64,000 bases of DNA. Origin: Salipiger marinus. GTDB taxonomy: Bacteria > Pseudomonadota > Alphaproteobacteria > Rhodobacterales > Rhodobacteraceae. The notes beneath the pieces are model-generated. The model was not told the DNA's origin, ran no database searches, and saw nothing but the letters and a program-made list of their open reading frames with translations. Of the stretch, positions 1 through 7,549 are shown piece after piece. Each line of letters begins with the position of its first letter. Positions within the stretch are counted from its first letter, which is position 1. The position numbers were made by a program, and so were the translations under genes. Where the stretch lies: positions 1-64,000 of the forward strand of contig NZ_FNEJ01000019.1 in the NCBI RefSeq assembly GCF_900100085.1. Reading direction: 5' to 3'.

Positions 1-595
1 CGCCGCGCGGGGCGGTGTCGGCGGTGATGACCAGCTTGGCGCCGCAGTCATTGATGCGGTTGGCCAGCGCATCGGGGGAAAACCCGGCAAAGACGATGGA
101 ATGCACCGCCCCGATGCGGGCGCAGGCCAGCATGGCATAGGCGGCTTCGGGGATCATCGGCAGATAGATCACCACGCGGTCGCCGCGCATGACCCCCTGG
201 CTGAGCAGGACATTGGCCATGCGGTTCACCCGGTCCGACAGCTGGGCATAAGTGATGTGCTGCGCCGGTTCTTCGGGGTTGTCGGGCTCGAACAGGATCG
301 CGGTCTGGTCGGCGCGGGTGGCCAGATGCCGGTCGACGCAGTTATAGGCGACGTTCAGCAGGCCATCCTCGTACCACTTGATCGAGACTGCGCCAAAATC
401 GAAGCAGGTGTTCTTGATCTTCGTCGGCGCGCTGACCCAGTCCAGCCGCCCCGCCTGATCCGCCCAGAACCCCTCGGGGTCCGACAGCGACCGCGCATAC
501 ATCGCCTCATACCCGGACGCATCCACATGCGCCCGCGACACAAATTCCGCCGAGGGGGCAAACGCACCCGTGGTGGATTGAACCTCGTCCTTCAT
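1..595 (-). CDS. acs: acetyl-CoA synthetase, N-terminal part (cut by window start)
   Basis: About 198 N-terminal residues of an AMP-forming acetyl-CoA synthetase, which activates acetate to acetyl-CoA in the cytoplasm. Seen: the acetyl-CoA synthetase N-terminal cap with an ADQAGRLDW-type segment, then the start of the AMP-binding domain ([50 protein letters not shown]). The A8 and PX4GK lysine regions lie outside the window. The ATG at 595 is preceded by GGGAGG seven bases upstream, so the start is secure. It is followed upstream by 416 bases with no gene, which probably hold its regulatory region. Propionyl-CoA synthetase is a less likely alternative. Confidence 0.93.
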   Translation of the reverse strand, partial: MKDEVQSTTGAFAPSAEFVSRAHVDASGYEAMYARSLSDPEGFWADQAGRLDWVSAPTKIKNTCFDFGAVSIKWYEDGLLNVAYNCVDRHLATRADQTAILFEPDNPEEPAQHITYAQLSDRVNRMANVLLSQGVMRGDRVVIYLPMIPEAAYAMLACARIGAVHSIVFAGFSPDALANRINDCGAKLVITADTAPRG

Positions 596-712
596 GGACA
601 CCTCCCAGTTTTAAATCTCGCGATGCGCGCCGCAGGCTGCACATCTCCATCCCTGCAAGGATCATACCGGGAAGCGAAAATAATGAAATAACCCTCGGGA
701 ATATAAGGGTTT

Positions 713-762
713 ATTTGTAAAGTATTTTCCGGATCAACGCGTATGGTGCAAATTTCTTTGCA
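713..762. promoter_or_regulatory. candidate RamB/ScfR-like sites upstream of acs
   Basis: The 416 bases between acs and the hydratase hold no gene. Two motifs stand out in an AT-rich stretch: ATTTGTAAA (713-721) and the inverted repeat TGCAAA-tttc-TTTGCA (747-762). Short-chain acyl regulators of the RamB/ScfR type are known to bind TTTGCAAA-like sequences near acetate and propionate genes. Assigning these sites to that regulator is inference. The remainder of the gap (about 770-870 and 895-1011) shows only GC-rich sequence. Confidence 0.35.
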
Positions 763-880
763 TCGCCCCGGAATATCGCATGGATTCAATAGCCTGCGGA
801 CAGGGGGGATTTTCAGCGATGACGGGAATGGGGGCACGGGCCGCCGCGCGGCGGGTGTGACAAAATGATGCGGGATACAA

Positions 881-890
881 TGGTATACCA
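881..890. promoter_or_regulatory. perfect palindrome TGGTATACCA, candidate GntR-type operator
   Basis: A perfect 10-bp palindrome. The identical decamer occurs at 9365-9374 over the promoter of the dioxovalerate dehydrogenase. It fits the TNGTNNACNA pattern of FadR-type GntR regulators. Which gene this copy controls is unclear, because it lies between the 3' end of the hydratase and the acs promoter region. Confidence 0.4.
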
Positions 891-1011
891 GATTGCGGCT
901 GCCAGCCGCGCCAAACGACTCAGGCGGCGGCAGCGGTTCCGCGAAACGACCCGCGCATGGGCCCGGCGACCGGGGCAGGGCACCGGCCCCGAAGGGCCGG
1001 ATGCCGACAGG

Positions 1012-1806
1012 TCAGACGAAGCGGATCTCGAGCCCGGGCAGCGAGATCCCCTGAAATTCGGTGCTCCAGACCGTGCCGGGCTGGACCGGATGGGCGTCGG
1101 TCAGCGTGCCGGTGCTGATGATTTCGCCCGCCTGCAGCGGGGCGGGATCGGGCTCCTGCGCCAGCGTCTCGACCAGATGGCGGAGCGCGCTCAGCGGGCC
1201 GCCCAGCACGTTGCGCGCATGGCCGCTGTCCAGCAGCGCGCCGTCGCGGCGCAGCGCCACGCCAAAATCCGAAAGCTGCGCCGCCAGCGCCTGCGGGTTG
1301 CGGTGGGTTTCGAACCACGGCCCCACCACCAGCCGCCCGTGCAGCCCATAGGCGGCGGTCGCCCCCGCCGCGCTGAACCGCCACTCCGGAAAGACCGAGA
1401 CCACGATTTCGCAGCCATGGGCGATGCGGTCGATGCAGCCCATCAGATCGGCCTCGTTCATGCCGGGTTCGGGGGCGCGGGCCAGATGCAGCACAATCTC
1501 GGGCTCGATCCGGGGCTCGGGCAGGGCATGAAGCGGAATCTCCGCCACGCCCGCCTCGGCCTCGATCACGGTGCTGTCCCAGACGTAATTCCAGATTGGC
1601 CCGTCGACACCGTAAAGCGGCCAGAGCGTGCGGTTGGAAAAGCCGATCTTGCGCCCGGCGACGCGGTCGCCCGCCCCGGCGCGCAGCTGGTGCATCCGGC
1701 TGCGGATGCGCCCTGCGGCCTCCATGTCGGCCACCTCCAGCGTCGCGTCCTGCCCGGTGCCACCCCAGAGCGTCATCAGCCGGTTGGTGATCTGTGCCTC
1801 GTCCAT
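1012..1806 (-). CDS. 2-keto-4-pentenoate hydratase-like (FAH superfamily) protein
   Basis: 264 aa, full length for the MhpD branch of the fumarylacetoacetase fold. Members hydrate or decarboxylate 2-oxo-pent-4-enoate type acids using a divalent metal. The metal-binding acidic pair is visible in IEPEIVLHL near residue 100, and the C-terminal GEIISTGTLTDAHPV segment is typical. No ring-cleavage or other meta-pathway genes are nearby, so the substrate is unknown; sugar-acid or aromatic-derived keto acids are both possible. It reads toward acs but is separated from it by 416 bases, so co-transcription is doubtful. The ATG start at 1806 agrees with the family length. Confidence 0.8.
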   Translation of the reverse strand: MDEAQITNRLMTLWGGTGQDATLEVADMEAAGRIRSRMHQLRAGAGDRVAGRKIGFSNRTLWPLYGVDGPIWNYVWDSTVIEAEAGVAEIPLHALPEPRIEPEIVLHLARAPEPGMNEADLMGCIDRIAHGCEIVVSVFPEWRFSAAGATAAYGLHGRLVVGPWFETHRNPQALAAQLSDFGVALRRDGALLDSGHARNVLGGPLSALRHLVETLAQEPDPAPLQAGEIISTGTLTDAHPVQPGTVWSTEFQGISLPGLEIRFV

Positions 1807-1887
1807 GCCAAAACTCCCCCTGTCCTGCGCGCGCCACTCTGCGGCGGCAGCCCGCTCCCGGCAAGGGCCAAGGCGGCAGAAATGGAA

Positions 1888-1914
1888 ACGCCGCCTGCGG
1901 AGAACAGGCGGCGT
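1888..1914 (-). terminator. intrinsic terminator of the PepSY gene
   Basis: Perfect 10-bp inverted repeat ACGCCGCCTG/CAGGCGGCGT with a 7-base loop. It is followed on the minus strand by the T-rich TTTCCATTTC and lies 50 bases after the stop of the PepSY gene. Confidence 0.7.
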
Positions 1915-1964
1915 CCCGGCAACGGAAACGGCGGGAGAAACGGACTGCCGTTCCGAATCTGCGG

Positions 1965-2225
1965 TTATTCCTTGCGCTTGTTGGTGACGGTCATCGCGGC
2001 GTCCAGATCCATGTCATACTGGCCATCGGCGCAGTAGACATCGTCAAGCTCGAAGCCGCCGCCCTCCTCCATCTCGATGTCATCAACATCCATCTCGCAG
2101 TCCATGCCCTCCAGCAGGGTCATGATCTGGGTGACCTGCGCCTCGGTCGGGCCGTGGTCATCGGCCAGACCGGCGGCGGGCAGGGTGGTGGTCAAGGCAA
2201 GGGTCGCGGCGATCAGCAGGCGCAT
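1965..2225 (-). CDS. small secreted PepSY-domain protein
   Basis: 86 aa. The first 22 residues are a Sec signal peptide (MRLLIAATLALTTTLPAAGLA). The mature part is a single short PepSY-like unit (TEAQVTQIMTLLEGMDCEMDVDDIEM, then a YDMDLDAAMTVT strand). It is very acidic and has two cysteines that could pair. PepSY proteins are periplasmic and are thought to inhibit or bind peptidases or metal-active proteins; no specific role can be given here. The ATG at 2225 is preceded by GGAAGGAG. An upstream ATG in frame would destroy the signal peptide and was rejected. It appears monocistronic, with its own terminator downstream. Confidence 0.72.
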   Translation of the reverse strand: MRLLIAATLALTTTLPAAGLADDHGPTEAQVTQIMTLLEGMDCEMDVDDIEMEEGGGFELDDVYCADGQYDMDLDAAMTVTNKRKE

Positions 2226-2282
2226 GGGGGTCTCCTTCCTCCGTGTTGGGTCCAGACTGCGTCGCCCCTGCCGGACACGCAA

Positions 2283-2299
2283 TTCTTAATTGTTAAGAA
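2283..2299. promoter_or_regulatory. inverted repeat upstream of the PepSY gene
   Basis: Perfect 7-3-7 inverted repeat TTCTTAA-ttg-TTAAGAA, an AT-rich island in GC-rich DNA, 58 bases upstream of the PepSY start codon. It could be an operator or overlap the promoter. No regulator is assigned. Confidence 0.4.
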
Positions 2300-2340
2300 A
2301 CTCCGCCGCCGCAACGGCTTGCGCGGCCCGGGCAGGGGAC

Positions 2341-2365
2341 GGAACCTTTTTTCTGCTCGGGGGTT
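2341..2365 (+). promoter_or_regulatory. EcfG-like promoter of the PLDc_N/DUF1328 genes
   Basis: GGAAC followed by 16 bases and GGTT, one mismatch from the EcfG consensus GGAAC-N16/17-CGTT. It lies 1.5 kb from ecfG and reads toward two small membrane-protein genes of types often induced by stress. The leader would be about 140 bases. Confidence 0.45.
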
Positions 2366-2432
2366 CTTGACACAGGAACGCCGGTGCCATGGGTGCCGGG
2401 GCCCACATCACAGGAAGACGGATCGCGCGGGG

Positions 2433-2475
2433 CTCTGGCCCGGCGGGGCTGGCGGGTTGTCCCGCCGGGCCGGAG
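2433..2475 (+). other. strong leader hairpin before the PLDc_N gene
   Basis: A 15-bp stem, with one G-T wobble and an 11-bp perfect core GGCCCGGCGGG/CCCGCCGGGCC, and a 13-base loop. It sits between the EcfG-like promoter and the start codon at 2517. No T-run follows, so it is more likely a leader structure than a terminator. Confidence 0.5.
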
Positions 2476-2516
2476 CGGCACGGCTTCCCGCCATATGAAA
2501 CGAAGGAGAACCTGCC

Positions 2517-2705
2517 ATGGAATATGCAGGCATCGGGGGCCTCATTGTCCTCGCGCTCGACATCTGGGCGATTGTCTCGGTCATCGGGTCGCGCGCCAGC
2601 ACGGGAGCAAAAGTGCTTTGGGTGCTGCTCATCCTCGTGCTGCCGATCCTCGGCTTCATCATCTGGCTCATCGCGGGGCCGCGGTCGTCACGCTCTGTGG
2701 TCTGA
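2517..2705 (+). CDS. PLDc_N-domain small membrane protein
   Basis: 62 aa with two hydrophobic segments (about 5-24 and 33-53) and the GSRASTGAKVLWVLLILVLP signature of the PLDc_N family. Here the membrane module stands alone, without a phospholipase domain. It is an inner-membrane protein of unknown function. The start is set by GAAGGAG ten bases upstream. The DUF1328 gene follows after 30 bases, suggesting a two-gene transcript from the EcfG-like promoter at 2341. Confidence 0.8.
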   Translation: MEYAGIGGLIVLALDIWAIVSVIGSRASTGAKVLWVLLILVLPILGFIIWLIAGPRSSRSVV

Positions 2706-2735
2706 CCCTACATTCTCTGACAAAAGGACCTTATC

Positions 2736-2900
2736 ATGCTGTACTGGGCACTTCTTTTCTTCATCGTTGCCATCGTCGCCGCCGTGTTCGGATTTGGTGG
2801 CATCGCGTCCGCCTCCGCAGGCATCGCACAGGTGCTGTTCTTCATCTTCCTCGTGCTGTTCGTGGTGACGCTGATCATGCGGCTGGTGCGTCGGGCGTGA
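2736..2900 (+). CDS. DUF1328 (YtjA-type) small membrane protein
   Basis: 54 aa, the typical length of DUF1328. Two transmembrane helices (about 3-22 and 28-48), separated by the conserved glycine/alanine-rich [14 protein letters not shown] turn and ending in RLVRRA. Family members are inner-membrane proteins of unknown function, often in stress regulons. The ATG is preceded by AAAGGACC. It probably shares a transcript with the PLDc_N gene. Confidence 0.85.
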   Translation: MLYWALLFFIVAIVAAVFGFGGIASASAGIAQVLFFIFLVLFVVTLIMRLVRRA

Positions 2901-2970
2901 CCCGTCCAGCCGGGCCGGTGAGCGCGCCATGCGCCCCGGCCCTCACCTCCTTCCCCGCAGGATGGGGCAT

Positions 2971-3004
2971 AAAAAACGCCCCTCTCCATCCGGAAAGGGG
3001 CGTT
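2971..3004 (-). terminator. intrinsic terminator of phyR
   Basis: 9-bp stem AACGCCCCT/AGGGGCGTT with a 12-base loop, followed on the minus strand by a run of T residues (complement of the A-run at 2971-2976). It starts 22 bases after the phyR stop codon and is a clear Rho-independent terminator. Confidence 0.85.
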
Positions 3005-3025
3005 GATCCATTGCAGAGCGGCCTG

Positions 3026-3826
3026 TCAGGCCTTCAGCGTCTCGGTGGAGGAGAAGAACATCGCCTGACTGACCGCAGAACGCACCTGATCTTCGGAATA
3101 GGGCTTGGAGATCAGGAAGGCCGGTTCGGGACGTTCGCCGGTCAGCAGACGTTCGGGGAAGGCGGTGATGAAGATGACCGGACGGTGGCCGATGCTGGCC
3201 AGAATGTCGTTCACCGCGTCGATGCCCGAGGAATTGTCGGCAAGCTGGATGTCGGCCAGCACCAGATCGGGAATGTCGCGCTGCGCCAGATCCACCGCCT
3301 TGTCCCGGGTGCGCGCCACGCCGGTGACCCGGTGGCCCAGATCGGCGACGATGCTTTCCAGATCCATGGCGATGATCGCCTCATCCTCGATGATGAGCAC
3401 GCGGCCAGACACCGCATCCGCCATTTCCTGCCGCGCCAGCGACACCAGCTGCCCGGCCTCGTCGCTGCCGATCTGCATGATCTCTCCGACTTCGGGCAGG
3501 GTGAACTCTTCGATCGTGTGCAGCAGCAGGGCTTCGCGGCTGTTGGCGGTCAGCTTGCCCAGCCGGGCCTGCGCCGCGGCGCGCGGTCCCGAATCCTCGT
3601 CGACGACGGGGGCGCCGGTGCTGGCCCAGATGCCGTGAAAGACGCGAAACAGACCGACCTTCGGCCCGGACGCTTCCGACATCGCCCCGCGATCGGCAAG
3701 AATCGCCTCAAGCGTGGCGGCGGCGTAATTGTCGCCGGTGGTCTGGCTCCCGGTCAGCGCCCGAGCGTAGCGCCGCAGATAGGGAAGGGCGGCGCCGATG
3801 GTCTGGCCCAAATCACCCTGTGTCAT
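3026..3826 (-). CDS. phyR: general stress response regulator PhyR
   Basis: 266 aa with the unusual PhyR order: an N-terminal EcfG-like sigma mimic (about 8-140) and a C-terminal receiver (143-260). Receiver residues seen are Glu147/Asp148, phospho-acceptor Asp192 (VLADIQLAD), Thr221 and Lys241, plus the FITAFPERLLTGERP segment of FATGUY-type receivers. Phosphorylated PhyR is known to bind NepR through its sigma-like domain and free EcfG. The start at 3826 follows AAGGATG; an upstream in-frame extension lacks a ribosome site. It is divergent from nepR-ecfG with an EcfG consensus promoter 34 bases upstream, so it is probably autoregulated. Confidence 0.97.
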   Translation of the reverse strand: MTQGDLGQTIGAALPYLRRYARALTGSQTTGDNYAAATLEAILADRGAMSEASGPKVGLFRVFHGIWASTGAPVVDEDSGPRAAAQARLGKLTANSREALLLHTIEEFTLPEVGEIMQIGSDEAGQLVSLARQEMADAVSGRVLIIEDEAIIAMDLESIVADLGHRVTGVARTRDKAVDLAQRDIPDLVLADIQLADNSSGIDAVNDILASIGHRPVIFITAFPERLLTGERPEPAFLISKPYSEDQVRSAVSQAMFFSSTETLKA

Positions 3827-3852
3827 GAATTCATCCTTTTTCGCTTTTTTCG

Positions 3853-3878
3853 GGAACCCAACGCCAGATCTGCGCATT
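3853..3878 (+). promoter_or_regulatory. EcfG-like promoter toward nepR-ecfG
   Basis: GGAAC, 17 bases, CATT (consensus CGTT, one mismatch), on the plus strand. It almost completely overlaps the opposing phyR promoter and lies about 78 bases upstream of nepR. Confidence 0.55.
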
Positions 3879-3884
3879 GGTTCC
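3860..3884 (-). promoter_or_regulatory. EcfG consensus promoter of phyR
   Basis: Perfect GGAAC-N16-CGTT on the minus strand, with its -10 element 34 bases upstream of the phyR start codon. This is the published EcfG consensus, and the position fits autoregulation of phyR. Confidence 0.85.
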
Positions 3885-3955
3885 GCGACAACAAGAGATA
3901 TACAAAGAAAAGTGCGCGGACGCGCACCCCAGAGCCAAGGATCGACCAGAATAAA

Positions 3956-4138
3956 ATGCCCCATTCACGGAGAAATCCCAAGGAAGCGGAAGTCATAGAT
4001 GAAAACCTTCGGCGTGTGTACCAGGACATGCTCGACGAGAAGGTGCCAGACCGCTTTCTTGACCTCATCTCGCAACTGAAGTCTCAGGACGAGGCCCCCG
4101 CGCCCGACGCGGCTGGCAAGGGCGAGGATGTGGCATGA
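3956..4138 (+). CDS. nepR: anti-sigma factor NepR
   Basis: 60 aa, the normal size of NepR. The two-helix core is clear (VIDENLRRVYQDMLDEKVPD and RFLDLISQLK, residues 13-42), with short disordered ends. NepR holds EcfG inactive until phosphorylated PhyR takes it away. Its stop overlaps the ecfG start (ATGA), the usual translational coupling. The ATG at 3956 was chosen because the conserved core begins soon after it and the upstream sequence is promoter. Confidence 0.95.
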   Translation: MPHSRRNPKEAEVIDENLRRVYQDMLDEKVPDRFLDLISQLKSQDEAPAPDAAGKGEDVA

Positions 4139-4692
4139 GCGCCGATCCCCGCGATGAAATCGTGGAACACCTGCCGGCCCTGCGCGCATTTTCCTTTTCG
4201 CTGACCCGCAACGGCGCCTTGGCCGATGACATGGTGCAGGACACGCTGGTCAAGGCATGGACCAAGATCGGCACCTTCGAGCAGGGCACGAACATGCGGG
4301 CATGGCTGTTCACCATCCTGCGAAACACCTACTACTCGAACCGGCGCAAGGCAGGGCGCGAGGTGTCTGATTCCGAGGGCGTGTTCACCGAAAGCCTGTC
4401 GGAGAAGCCTGCCCATGACGGGCGGCTGCAGATGGCCGATTTCCGCCGCGCCTTCATCCTGCTGTCGGATGAACAGCGCGAGGCGCTAATTCTTGTGGGG
4501 GCGCAGGGTTTCTCTTACGAAGAAGCTGCGGAAACCTGCGGAGTGGCGGTCGGCACCATCAAGAGCCGCGTCAACCGGGCGCGGGCCAGACTGAGCGAGC
4601 TCTTGCAGCTTGACGAAAACGACGAGCTTGAGATGACGGATCAGGCAACCATGGCGGTTGTGTCCGGGTCGCGGGCCGGCGCCTTGGGTTGA
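4135..4692 (+). CDS. ecfG: ECF sigma factor EcfG (general stress sigma factor)
   Basis: 185 aa. Region 2 (about 12-80) contains LADDMVQDTLVKAWTKI and the MRAWLFTILRNTYYSNRRK segment. Region 4 (about 105-160) has LSDEQREALILVGAQGFSYE and a helix-turn-helix (GVAVGTIKSRVNRARARL). It directs RNA polymerase to GGAAC-N16/17-CGTT promoters, several of which occur within 6 kb. It overlaps nepR by 4 bases. The next gene, a sensor kinase, starts 126 bases later in the same direction. Confidence 0.96.
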   Translation: MSADPRDEIVEHLPALRAFSFSLTRNGALADDMVQDTLVKAWTKIGTFEQGTNMRAWLFTILRNTYYSNRRKAGREVSDSEGVFTESLSEKPAHDGRLQMADFRRAFILLSDEQREALILVGAQGFSYEEAAETCGVAVGTIKSRVNRARARLSELLQLDENDELEMTDQATMAVVSGSRAGALG

Positions 4693-4818
4693 GACAGCAC
4701 TGCCCGGCGTAAGACAGGGAACGCCGGAAGGGGTGCCGCGATGCGCGGAACAGAACGACGGGCCGGACGCCGCGATGCGGCGACCGACCATCAGAGCCGG
4801 AGAACAAGAAAGGGTGTC

Positions 4819-6588
4819 ATGACCGGGACCGCTGGGGTGTGGCGGCTAAGGCCTACCGGGCTGGCCGCGCGGATCATCCTGTTTCTTTCTCTGGCGCTGG
4901 TGCCGATCGGGGTCGTTGCCTATTTCCAGACAACCAAACTTGCAGAGGAAACCCGTCTGCGGTCGCAGCTGAGCCTTGTGGCGCTGACCGAGACGGCGGC
5001 CCTTGGCGAGCGCGAGACGATTCTGCGCGCGCAGGGCGGCGCGCAGGCCATTGGCGCGACCTTGGGCCAGTCGCTGGGCGACCGCGCTGACTGTTCGCGC
5101 CGTCTGGCCAGCTATCTGACCGCCTCTCCGGGTTACAGCTTTGCCGCGATCATGACGCGGGACGGCACCATCGTGTGCAATTCCATGGCCATCGAGATGC
5201 GGATCGAGGATTATCCCCGCCTTGCGCAGCTGGTGGACACACCGGGCGCCACGGCATGGCTCAACCCGCAGGGCCCGATGAGCGGGCGGTCGGTCATCGT
5301 GGTGGCGCAGCCGTTTTTCCTGTCCGGCGCGCTGGCGGGGCACGTGCTGCTGTCGGTGCCCTCGACGCTGCTGCCGCGCGGGCAGAACACCGAGGTCCCC
5401 GCCGATTTCGAAGAGCTTATCACCATCAATGAAAACGGCGAGATCCTGTCGGCGCGCGACGAGTTCGCGCAGGTCGAGGATTTGCTGCCCGCCGATCTGG
5501 ATCTGCAAAGCCTGATCGGCGCCAAGCCGCAGAGCTTTGCCGCACGCAGCGCCGATGGCGAGACCCGCGTCTATGCCTCTGCGCCGTTGGTGCCGGGGAT
5601 GATCCACGCGCTGGGGATCTGGAGCCCGCAGAACGCCGAGGCGCAGGCGATCAGCGTCGGCGGGCTGGCGATGGTGGCAGTGGCGCTGCCGCTGCTGATG
5701 TGGGCGGCCTCGGTCGTGGTGGCGTTTCTGGCGGTCAACCGGCTGGTGATCCGCCACATTCACCGGCTGTCGCGGCGGATGCGCGCCTTTGCCCTGTCGC
5801 GCCGCGTGCCCGATGCGCGGGATGGCGCCATGCCTGCCGAACTGGCGGACATGGAGGATGACTTTCTCGACATGGCCGATGCGATCCTGCGCGACGAGGC
5901 GCTCCAGGAAAATGCCCTGCGTGAAAAGACCATCCTGCTGAAGGAGGTGCACCACCGGGTGAAGAACAACCTCCAGCTGATCTCCTCGATCATGAACATG
6001 CAGATCCGCCAGTCCCGCAACGACGAGACCCGCGCCATCCTGCACCGGCTGCAGGACCGCGTGCGCAGTCTGGCCACCATCCACCGCAACCTCTACCAGA
6101 CCGAGGATCTGGGCCATGTGAACGCGGGCGTGCTGCTCAAGGACATGGTGGCGCAGATGAGTCAGGTGGCCAATTCCGACACCGATGTCAGCGTCGAGGC
6201 GGAGGATATCGAGGCCGTGCCCGATCAGGCGGTGCCGCTGTCGCTGCTGACCGCCGAGGCGCTGACCAATGCCACCAAATATGCCGGTCCCGGCGCCGAT
6301 GGCCGCATCGCCGTGCGTGTGGTGCTGCGCCGCGAACCGGGGCGGCGCGCGCTGCTGGAGGTGGTCAATACCGGCGATTCCGAAGCCGTGGCGCAGGAGC
6401 GGCGGTTTGACGGCGAACCGGCGGGGCTCGGCTCCAAGCTGATGCAGGCCTTTGCGATGCAGCTCGGCGGCCAGCTGGAGCAGGGGCCGGTGGCCGACGG
6501 CTACCGCGTGGCGATCCGCTTCGCGCTGGAAGAATTCATCCCCGACCCAAGCGTTCCCGACAAGGTGCCCAATGTCCCCAATTTCTGA
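4819..6588 (+). CDS. HisKA_2 sensor histidine kinase of the GSR locus (PhyK-like)
   Basis: 589 aa. Transmembrane helix about 18-37, a periplasmic sensor domain about 38-280, a second helix about 283-307, a HAMP-like linker, then HisKA_2 with LLKEVHHRVKNNLQ (His378/His379) and an ATPase domain with the N box EALTNATKYA and a GLGSKLMQAF segment. Kinases of this class next to phyR/ecfG usually feed phosphate to PhyR; the signal sensed is unknown. The ATG at 4819 with AAGAAAGG upstream is preferred to an in-frame ATG at 4741. Its last 17 bases overlap the amidoligase gene, so the two are translationally linked. Confidence 0.9.
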   Translation: MTGTAGVWRLRPTGLAARIILFLSLALVPIGVVAYFQTTKLAEETRLRSQLSLVALTETAALGERETILRAQGGAQAIGATLGQSLGDRADCSRRLASYLTASPGYSFAAIMTRDGTIVCNSMAIEMRIEDYPRLAQLVDTPGATAWLNPQGPMSGRSVIVVAQPFFLSGALAGHVLLSVPSTLLPRGQNTEVPADFEELITINENGEILSARDEFAQVEDLLPADLDLQSLIGAKPQSFAARSADGETRVYASAPLVPGMIHALGIWSPQNAEAQAISVGGLAMVAVALPLLMWAASVVVAFLAVNRLVIRHIHRLSRRMRAFALSRRVPDARDGAMPAELADMEDDFLDMADAILRDEALQENALREKTILLKEVHHRVKNNLQLISSIMNMQIRQSRNDETRAILHRLQDRVRSLATIHRNLYQTEDLGHVNAGVLLKDMVAQMSQVANSDTDVSVEAEDIEAVPDQAVPLSLLTAEALTNATKYAGPGADGRIAVRVVLRREPGRRALLEVVNTGDSEAVAQERRFDGEPAGLGSKLMQAFAMQLGGQLEQGPVADGYRVAIRFALEEFIPDPSVPDKVPNVPNF

Positions 6589-7549
6589 CCTTGCGCCCGA
6601 CACAAGGCCGCTGCCCCTGCCGCGCCCGATGACCGCTGCGGGCAAGCCCCGCCGCGTCGGGGTGGAGGTGGAGTTTTCCGGCCTGACCGAAGAGCAGGTG
6701 GCGGGCATCCTGACCGAGGTGCTGGGCGGGCGTGCCCATGAACAGCGTCCCGGTCGCTGGCTGGTCGAGGACAGCCGTCTGGGCGGGTTCGAGGTCTATC
6801 TGGACAGCCGCCCGCTGGAGGCGCTGCATCATGACGGGCTGGGCAACCATATCCGCGATCTGGCCCGCGCCGTGGTGCCGGTGGAAATCGTCAGCGATCC
6901 GCTGCAGGTCGATGATCTGGCACCGCTGGACGAGGCGATGGCGGCGCTGCGCGAGGCCGGGGCCGAGGGCACCGGGGCGGGGATGCTGTCGGGCTTCGGG
7001 CTGCATTTCAATCCCGAGGTGGTGTCGCTGGACTTTGCCGATGTGGCGCCGGTGCTCACCGCCCATGCGCTGATCGAGGATCACCTGCGCCGCCGCACCG
7101 GCACCGATCTGGCGCGGCGGCTGATGACATGGGTCGATCCCTATCCGCGCACGCTGGTGGACCGGCTGGCGGCGCGCGATGCCCCCGCCGACATGACGGC
7201 GCTGATGGACACCTATCTGCGGCTGGCGCCCACCCGGAATCACGGGCTGGACATGATGTGCATCTTTGCCGAGATTGACCGGCCCCGCGTCGCGCGCAGC
7301 ATGGACATGGAACTGATCTCGCCCCGGCCCACCTATCACTGGCGCCTGCCCGACTGCCGCATCGACGAGCCGGACTGGTCGCTGGCGCTGGAATGGAACC
7401 GCTGGGTTCTGGTGGAACAGGTGGCGGAAAACCCCGACCTGCTGGAGCGGCTCAAGGAGGCATGGCGCGATCACCGCGCCTCGCTGACCTCGATCCGGGC
7501 GGACTGGGCATGGCGGTCGGGCGGGCTTCTGGAGGGCGCGGGCCTGTGA
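6572..7549 (+). CDS. putative amidoligase (GS-fold COOH-NH2 ligase)
   Basis: 325 aa resembling the amidoligase_2 family: an opening VGVEVEFSGL strand (the metal-binding E-x-E typical of glutamine-synthetase-like ligases), SRLGGFEVYLD, a central SGFGLHFNPEV strand with a histidine, and a conserved LRLAPTRNHGLDMMCIF / SPRPTYHWRLPDCRI region. Family members are predicted to form amide bonds with ATP; the substrates here are unknown. It begins inside the 3' end of the kinase gene (17-base overlap), and its stop overlaps the GTG of the amidotransferase gene (GTGA). The coupling argues that kinase, ligase and amidotransferase are made together. A start 54 bases further in (ATG at 6626) is possible. 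Confidence 0.8.
   Translation: MSPISDLAPDTRPLPLPRPMTAAGKPRRVGVEVEFSGLTEEQVAGILTEVLGGRAHEQRPGRWLVEDSRLGGFEVYLDSRPLEALHHDGLGNHIRDLARAVVPVEIVSDPLQVDDLAPLDEAMAALREAGAEGTGAGMLSGFGLHFNPEVVSLDFADVAPVLTAHALIEDHLRRRTGTDLARRLMTWVDPYPRTLVDRLAARDAPADMTALMDTYLRLAPTRNHGLDMMCIFAEIDRPRVARSMDMELISPRPTYHWRLPDCRIDEPDWSLALEWNRWVLVEQVAENPDLLERLKEAWRDHRASLTSIRADWAWRSGGLLEGAGL

Noticed and set aside
865-2037. 390-codon plus-strand frame across the hydratase and acs gap
   Set aside because: Arg/Pro-rich with no domain and no ribosome site; the minus-strand hydratase and PepSY genes explain the region.
4716-4740. GGAAC-N16-CGAT before the sensor kinase gene as another EcfG promoter
   Set aside because: The -10 part is weak and the spacing to the start is unremarkable; a single 5-base match is expected by chance at this density.
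4846-6708. 620-codon open frame antisense to the GSR sensor kinase
   Set aside because: The kinase on the plus strand has full motifs and a ribosome site. The antisense product is His/Arg/Gln-rich without domains.
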